In this document: one piece after another, positions 61,037 through 64,000 of the stretch
How positions within the stretch are numbered: the stretch's first letter is position 1
Layout: the number at the start of each line of letters is the position of its first letter
Source: BACL27 sp947488385
GTDB lineage: Bacteria; Actinomycetota; Acidimicrobiia; Acidimicrobiales; Ilumatobacteraceae
DNA length: 64,000 nt
NCBI GenBank assembly: GCA_964203655.1
Contig: CAXNMJ010000008.1
Span: 25,082 to 89,081 of the forward strand
Reading direction: 5' to 3'
Notes under the pieces: generated by a model
Told to the model about the DNA's origin: nothing
The model's database searches: none
Seen by the model: the letters and a program-made list of their open reading frames with translations, nothing else
Position numbers and translations under genes: made by a program

Positions 61037-61643
61037 TTGTTTCGCCGGTGCGATCGCGCGGGGCAAAAAATTTGCGAATGATCGGCTCAAAGTGTTCGAG
61101 CGGCTCACTCTTGTAGTTCGGATCAAAAGCGACTTGGTCGTACTTGGCGCAAAACTCTGCCGTGTAGTCGAAGTATTCGCTGTCGCGGAACTTTTCGCGC
61201 GCGTTCGGGTCTAATCCAATGTGTTGCCAAAAGAAGTAGCCCTGAAAGACGCCATGATTTGCGACCAGCCAATGATTAGCTTTTGAAACGACTGGTTCGA
61301 CGATCGCAGCGGCGACCGCGGCGTGGTTGTAAGGCGAGAGATTGTCACCGATGTCGTGGATTAGTGCGCAAAGCACGTATTCGTCGTCGCGCCCGTCGCG
61401 TTGTGCGCGGGTCGCGGTTTGTAGGCAGTGCTCAAGGCGGTTAACCGGAAAGCCGCCAAAGTCGTGGCGAAGATATTCAAGTTGCTCGATGATGTGGTCG
61501 GCCACGCGGGCTTGTGTGGTTTCGAGTTGCACCATGATTTTGTCCCAATCGTCTTTGGTCGACTCGGCAAATGTTGTGAATTTGGCTCGAAATTCGGCTG
61601 GTGTTTCTGCTGCTGCTCGGTCGCGGGACATATCTAGTGACAT
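61029..61643 (-). CDS. HD-domain protein (predicted phosphohydrolase or diiron oxygenase)
   Basis: A 204-residue protein. Metal-binding pattern: RLEHCLQTATRAQRDG, then CALIHDIGDNLSPYNHAAVA with the HD dyad, then NHGVFQGYFFWQHIG and a late ANYD-type Asp region. The LEHCLQ start and the long FQGYFFWQHIG helix resemble HD proteins related to PhnZ and myo-inositol oxygenase as much as classic phosphohydrolases, so the reaction cannot be named. TAGTCT 6 bases before the ATG suggests a leaderless transcript. Its 3' end overlaps that of the esterase gene by 8 bases, tail to tail. Confidence 0.82.
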   Translation of the reverse strand: MSLDMSRDRAAAETPAEFRAKFTTFAESTKDDWDKIMVQLETTQARVADHIIEQLEYLRHDFGGFPVNRLEHCLQTATRAQRDGRDDEYVLCALIHDIGDNLSPYNHAAVAAAIVEPVVSKANHWLVANHGVFQGYFFWQHIGLDPNAREKFRDSEYFDYTAEFCAKYDQVAFDPNYKSEPLEHFEPIIRKFFAPRDRTGETIN

Positions 61644-61649
61644 GTAGCG

Positions 61650-61655
61650 AGACTA
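61650..61655 (-). promoter_or_regulatory. Putative -10 element for leaderless HD-domain gene
   Basis: On the minus strand TAGTCT stands exactly 6 bases before the ATG at 61643, with no Shine-Dalgarno sequence. Same hexamer and spacing as before htrA and uvrD. Confidence 0.5.
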
Positions 61656-61748
61656 TGCCAGACATGTCCGATTCGCAGGGTTGGCGTGTCGGGCGTCACA
61701 GCAAATGGCTTAAAGTGTGGGTTTTAGCGGGTATCCATGACATCGAAC

Positions 61749-61800
61749 AGGGTAATCCCTAAGTTTTTTATTGCAGGAAACTCCTGCAGAAAAAGGAGAA
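61749..61800 (+). promoter_or_regulatory. 5' untranslated hairpins before the small membrane protein gene
   Basis: Two short perfect hairpins precede the gene at 61807: AGGG/CCCT around TAAT (61749-61760), followed by a T-run (61764-61769), and TGCAGGA/TCCTGCA around AAC (6172-61788 region, i.e. 61772-61788), which ends 4 bases before the strong AAAGGAGAA ribosome-binding site. The first with its T-run resembles a weak attenuator, the second could stabilise the mRNA or gate ribosome access. The rest of the 163-base gap shows nothing recognised. Confidence 0.4.
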
Positions 61801-61806
61801 ATAGAT

Positions 61807-62130
61807 ATGGGCTTTTGGGCAGCATTTGGACAACTTGTCCTTTTAGCAATTCTGCTTGGCGCAGTCACGACCGTAATTGATTCGGTGCTTGGCGTCGTCG
61901 GGTTGGGTGCAATGATTAAGAAGATCCCGGTAGTTGGATCGAATTGGACTCTCATCATCAGTATTTTGATGATGTGGGTGCTTAATTTCAGTCCGCTTAC
62001 GTATTGGGGTATCACTTTGGATGGTTGGAGCGGCTGGATGGGTTACGTCGGTAGCGGCGCGATCGTCTACGGCATGGTTCCAATGAAAGATGCCGTAATC
62101 TCAATGATTAGCAAGGGATTCAGAATGTAA
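61807..62130 (+). CDS. Small integral membrane protein of unknown function
   Basis: A 107-residue protein with three or four hydrophobic segments (about 5-27, 40-60 and 75-95) and Trp/Gly-rich loops (GWSGWMGYVGSG). No family recognised. The ATG at 61807 has AAAGGAGAAATAG, the best ribosome-binding site in this part of the window, and a strong intrinsic terminator follows, so it is a monocistronic and probably well-expressed gene. An in-frame ATG further upstream lies in the hairpin region and is rejected. Confidence 0.78.
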   Translation: MGFWAAFGQLVLLAILLGAVTTVIDSVLGVVGLGAMIKKIPVVGSNWTLIISILMMWVLNFSPLTYWGITLDGWSGWMGYVGSGAIVYGMVPMKDAVISMISKGFRM

Positions 62131-62178
62131 GAAGCGGTTTTCCGCATCTTACGAATTTGAATTTTCGTTTTAATTAAG

Positions 62179-62210
62179 GAGCCGCCGGTTCGCCCGGCGG
62201 CTCTTTTATT
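62179..62210 (+). terminator. Strong intrinsic terminator
   Basis: GAGCCGCCGG (62179-62188) pairs perfectly with CCGGCGGCTC (62194-62203) across a 5-base loop TTCGC, followed by TTTTATT. It ends the transcript of the small membrane protein gene 48 bases after its stop codon. Confidence 0.93.
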
Positions 62211-62224
62211 TATATGCCATAAGG

Positions 62225-62230
62225 TAGTTT
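62225..62230 (+). promoter_or_regulatory. Putative -10 element for the ABC transporter gene
   Basis: TAGTTT is 9 bases before the ATG at 62240; TATAAC (62231-62236) is an alternative box. No Shine-Dalgarno sequence is present, and the preceding terminator means that a new promoter is needed here. Confidence 0.4.
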
Positions 62231-62239
62231 TATAACCAA

Positions 62240-64000
62240 ATGAATTCGCCTCTCAGCACGCCGAGCCAGTCGAGCACGTCGAAGACCTCGGGCAAGCCAG
62301 GCACTTTTGGCAAGCTGTGGACACTTTTGCCGCGAGAGTCTCGGCTGGCGATGCCGGTTTTGATGCTCTTGGTATTGATTGGCACATTTGTTGAAGCCTT
62401 GGGAATTGGGCTTGTGATACCGGTGATGACAACGATTAGCAAAGGCGGAACCGGAAGTAGCGGGTCAATTTTGCAACCGATTTTTGACCAATTCGGCATT
62501 CGTTCGGTCGGCACCATGGTCGGGGCGTCGGTCTTGCTTTTGGGGGCGGCGTTCTTGCTGAAGAACGTCTATATGTTGTTTTTGAACTGGCGTCAAGCAA
62601 AGTTCTCAAATCATGCGTCACAGTATTTGGCGTCGACTTTGTTTAGGTCGTTTTTGCGCCGGCCATATACGTTTCATCTGCAACGCAACTCTTCTGAATT
62701 GCTGAATGTTGTGCAACAAGAAGTTGGTATGACAGTTGGTTTGATCACCGGGTTTATGGCTTTGACTACCGAGTTTTTGGTTGCTGGCTCAGTTGCTGGG
62801 TTGATGTTTTTCACCGAGCCGGTAGCAGCAACAGCGACACTTGCAGTCTTGATCTTTGGCACGATGATTTATACGCGAGTTACGAAGCCTCGAATGAAGT
62901 ATTTCGGTCAGCTTACGTCAAAAAATTGAACCACCGAGCGAACTCGATATCTTTTGCAGGGCTTCGGTGGCGTAAAAGATATTCAAGTACTTGACCGTAG
63001 GTCTGAAGATTTTTCAACGCAGTTTGAGAAACAAAATTTGATTGCTGCAGAATGCGATACTTGCGTATCGGGTGTTCTGAAGACAGATTGCGCCGATGTG
63101 GACAGAGATGTTGGCAATGAGCGGTTTGATAGTCGTCATTTGGGTGATGATCTGGCAGGGTCGCTCACCAGATCGAATTATTCCGTTGTTGGGTTTGTTC
63201 GTTGTTGCAACCTGGCGATTCGTGCCGTCGATAAATAAGGTTATTGCGCAGGTCAATAACATTCGCTATTCGTTGCCAGCTGTAGAGAGTTTGTATAACG
63301 AATTTGAGTACATCAAATCGCAAAGTGAGATTGTCAAGACGCAGGCAAAATTCACCGACAAGATCGAGATGCGAAATCTGACTTTCAGTTACGACAACAC
63401 GCCGGCGCCGAGTTTGCGCGACGTGAATATTGTCGTGCGCAAAGGTGAAACTGTTGGTTTCATCGGGCCGTCGGGTGCGGGAAAGAGCACACTCGTCGAT
63501 GTCATCCTTGGCTTGTTGCCGCCGAGCTCAGGTGAACTTCTTGTTGACGGCATCAACTTGCACGAACAAAACCTTGAGTGGCAGTCGACAATTGGTTATG
63601 TTGCCCAGGCGATTTATCTAACAGACGACACGATTCGTCGTAACGTCGCGTTTGGTATTGCTGAAAAAGAAATTGATGAAGTCGCACTTGAGCGAGCCCT
63701 AAAGTCGGCACAACTTTGGGATTTTGTCGAGTCACTCCCTGAAAAAGCGCACACGATTGTCGGAGAACGCGGAATTCGCGTGTCGGGTGGCCAGCGCCAA
63801 CGCATCGGTATCGCTCGCGCTTTGTATCACGAGCCCCAAGTGCTGGTGCTCGATGAAGCCACAAGCAGCCTCGACATGGAAACTGAAACCGAAGTTATGA
63901 GCGCGATTCGTGCGCTACAGGGTTTCAAAACGATTTTGATTGTTGCGCACAGATTGTCAACGGTGCAACATTGCGATCGGGTTTACCGAATCGAAGACGC
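62240..64000 (+). CDS. ABC exporter/flippase, fused permease-ATPase (PglK/MsbA-like), partial and multiply frameshifted
   Basis: The gene runs off the right edge. Residues after a Ser/Thr/Pro-rich start form the transmembrane domain (LVLIGTFVEALGIGLVIPVM). The frame breaks near 62920-62925 (A run, one base short), about 62951-62956 (one extra), 63049-63051 (one short), 63070-63072 (one extra G) and 63086 (one extra); correcting these gives continuous sequence LNHRANSIS, LQGFGGVKDIQVL, MRYLRIGVLKTIAPMWTEML and IIPLLGLFVVATWRFVPSIN. From 63087 one frame is open to the end, with Walker A GPSGAGKST, signature SGGQRQRIGIARAL and Walker B VLVLDEATSSLD. Resembles flippases of lipid-linked glycans; substrate unknown. 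Confidence 0.85.

Noticed and set aside
1..64000. tRNA and rRNA genes, CRISPR arrays, insertion sequences, prophage or integration sites
   Set aside because: Inspection of the intergenic gaps found no cloverleaf-like, rRNA-like or regularly repeated sequence and no transposase or integrase; most gaps are under 100 bases.

Overview
The window is a chromosomal segment of an actinobacterium with roughly balanced base composition. Its gene order matches the conserved actinobacterial arrangement: fusA-tuf-S10/spc/alpha ribosomal operons, rplQ-truA, rplM-rpsI-glmM-glmS, acpS-alr-tsaE-tsaB-rimI-tsaD, groES-groEL, then guaA, uvrD and sucCD. The very long GlmS-like protein, the single-subunit SdhC and the K+-independent proton pyrophosphatase would fit a lineage such as Acidimicrobiia (Ilumatobacter-like), but that class-level placement is inference. 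No rRNA or tRNA gene, insertion sequence, prophage or CRISPR array was seen. Most of the window is housekeeping DNA.

Layout. 1-18.1 kb: end of fusA, tuf, rpsJ, an htrA-type protease placed between rpsJ and rplC, then a structured leader and an almost gapless run of ribosomal protein genes with secY, adk, infA, rpoA and rplQ. 18.2-25.3 kb: truA, rplM-rpsI, glmM, a 1135-residue GlmS-like enzyme and acpS. 25.3-31.1 kb: an alr-tsaE fusion, then tsaB, rimI, tsaD, dusB and maf. 31.1-34.4 kb: CIRCE-controlled groES-groEL, a membrane protein, a 56-residue protein and a Nudix hydrolase. 34.4-39.3 kb, minus strand: secreted phospholipase A2, ribH, ribBA and ribD behind an FMN riboswitch, an EamA transporter and an anchored small protein. 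39.4-46.5 kb: guaA, NlpC/P60 endopeptidase, dienelactone hydrolase, YaaA, UvrD/PcrA and a membrane-anchored unknown. 46.5-58.4 kb is rich in central metabolism: B12-binding protein, sucC-sucD, an acyltransferase/SGNH protein, mdh, an SCP2 protein, hppA and sdhCAB. 58.4-64 kb: DedA protein, asparaginase II, esterase, HD-domain protein, small membrane protein and the start of an ABC flippase/exporter.

Regulation readable in the sequence: an FMN riboswitch with a plausible expression platform, a CIRCE operator overlapping a sigma70-type promoter, two clear intrinsic terminators, and a recurring TANNNT hexamer 6-9 nt before start codons that lack a Shine-Dalgarno sequence, indicating leaderless transcripts.

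Caution on quality: seven genes are interrupted by single-base indels although both sides of each break encode intact conserved sequence (alr, Nudix, acyltransferase, hppA twice, esterase, and the ABC protein about five times). Most breaks are explained by one extra base. Sequencing or assembly error is the simplest explanation, and these genes are annotated as single loci with breaks. No convincingly new multi-gene system was found; the best leads are the htrA insertion with the rplC leader, the oversized GlmS, the PLA2 with an extra cysteine loop and the leaderless promoter pattern.
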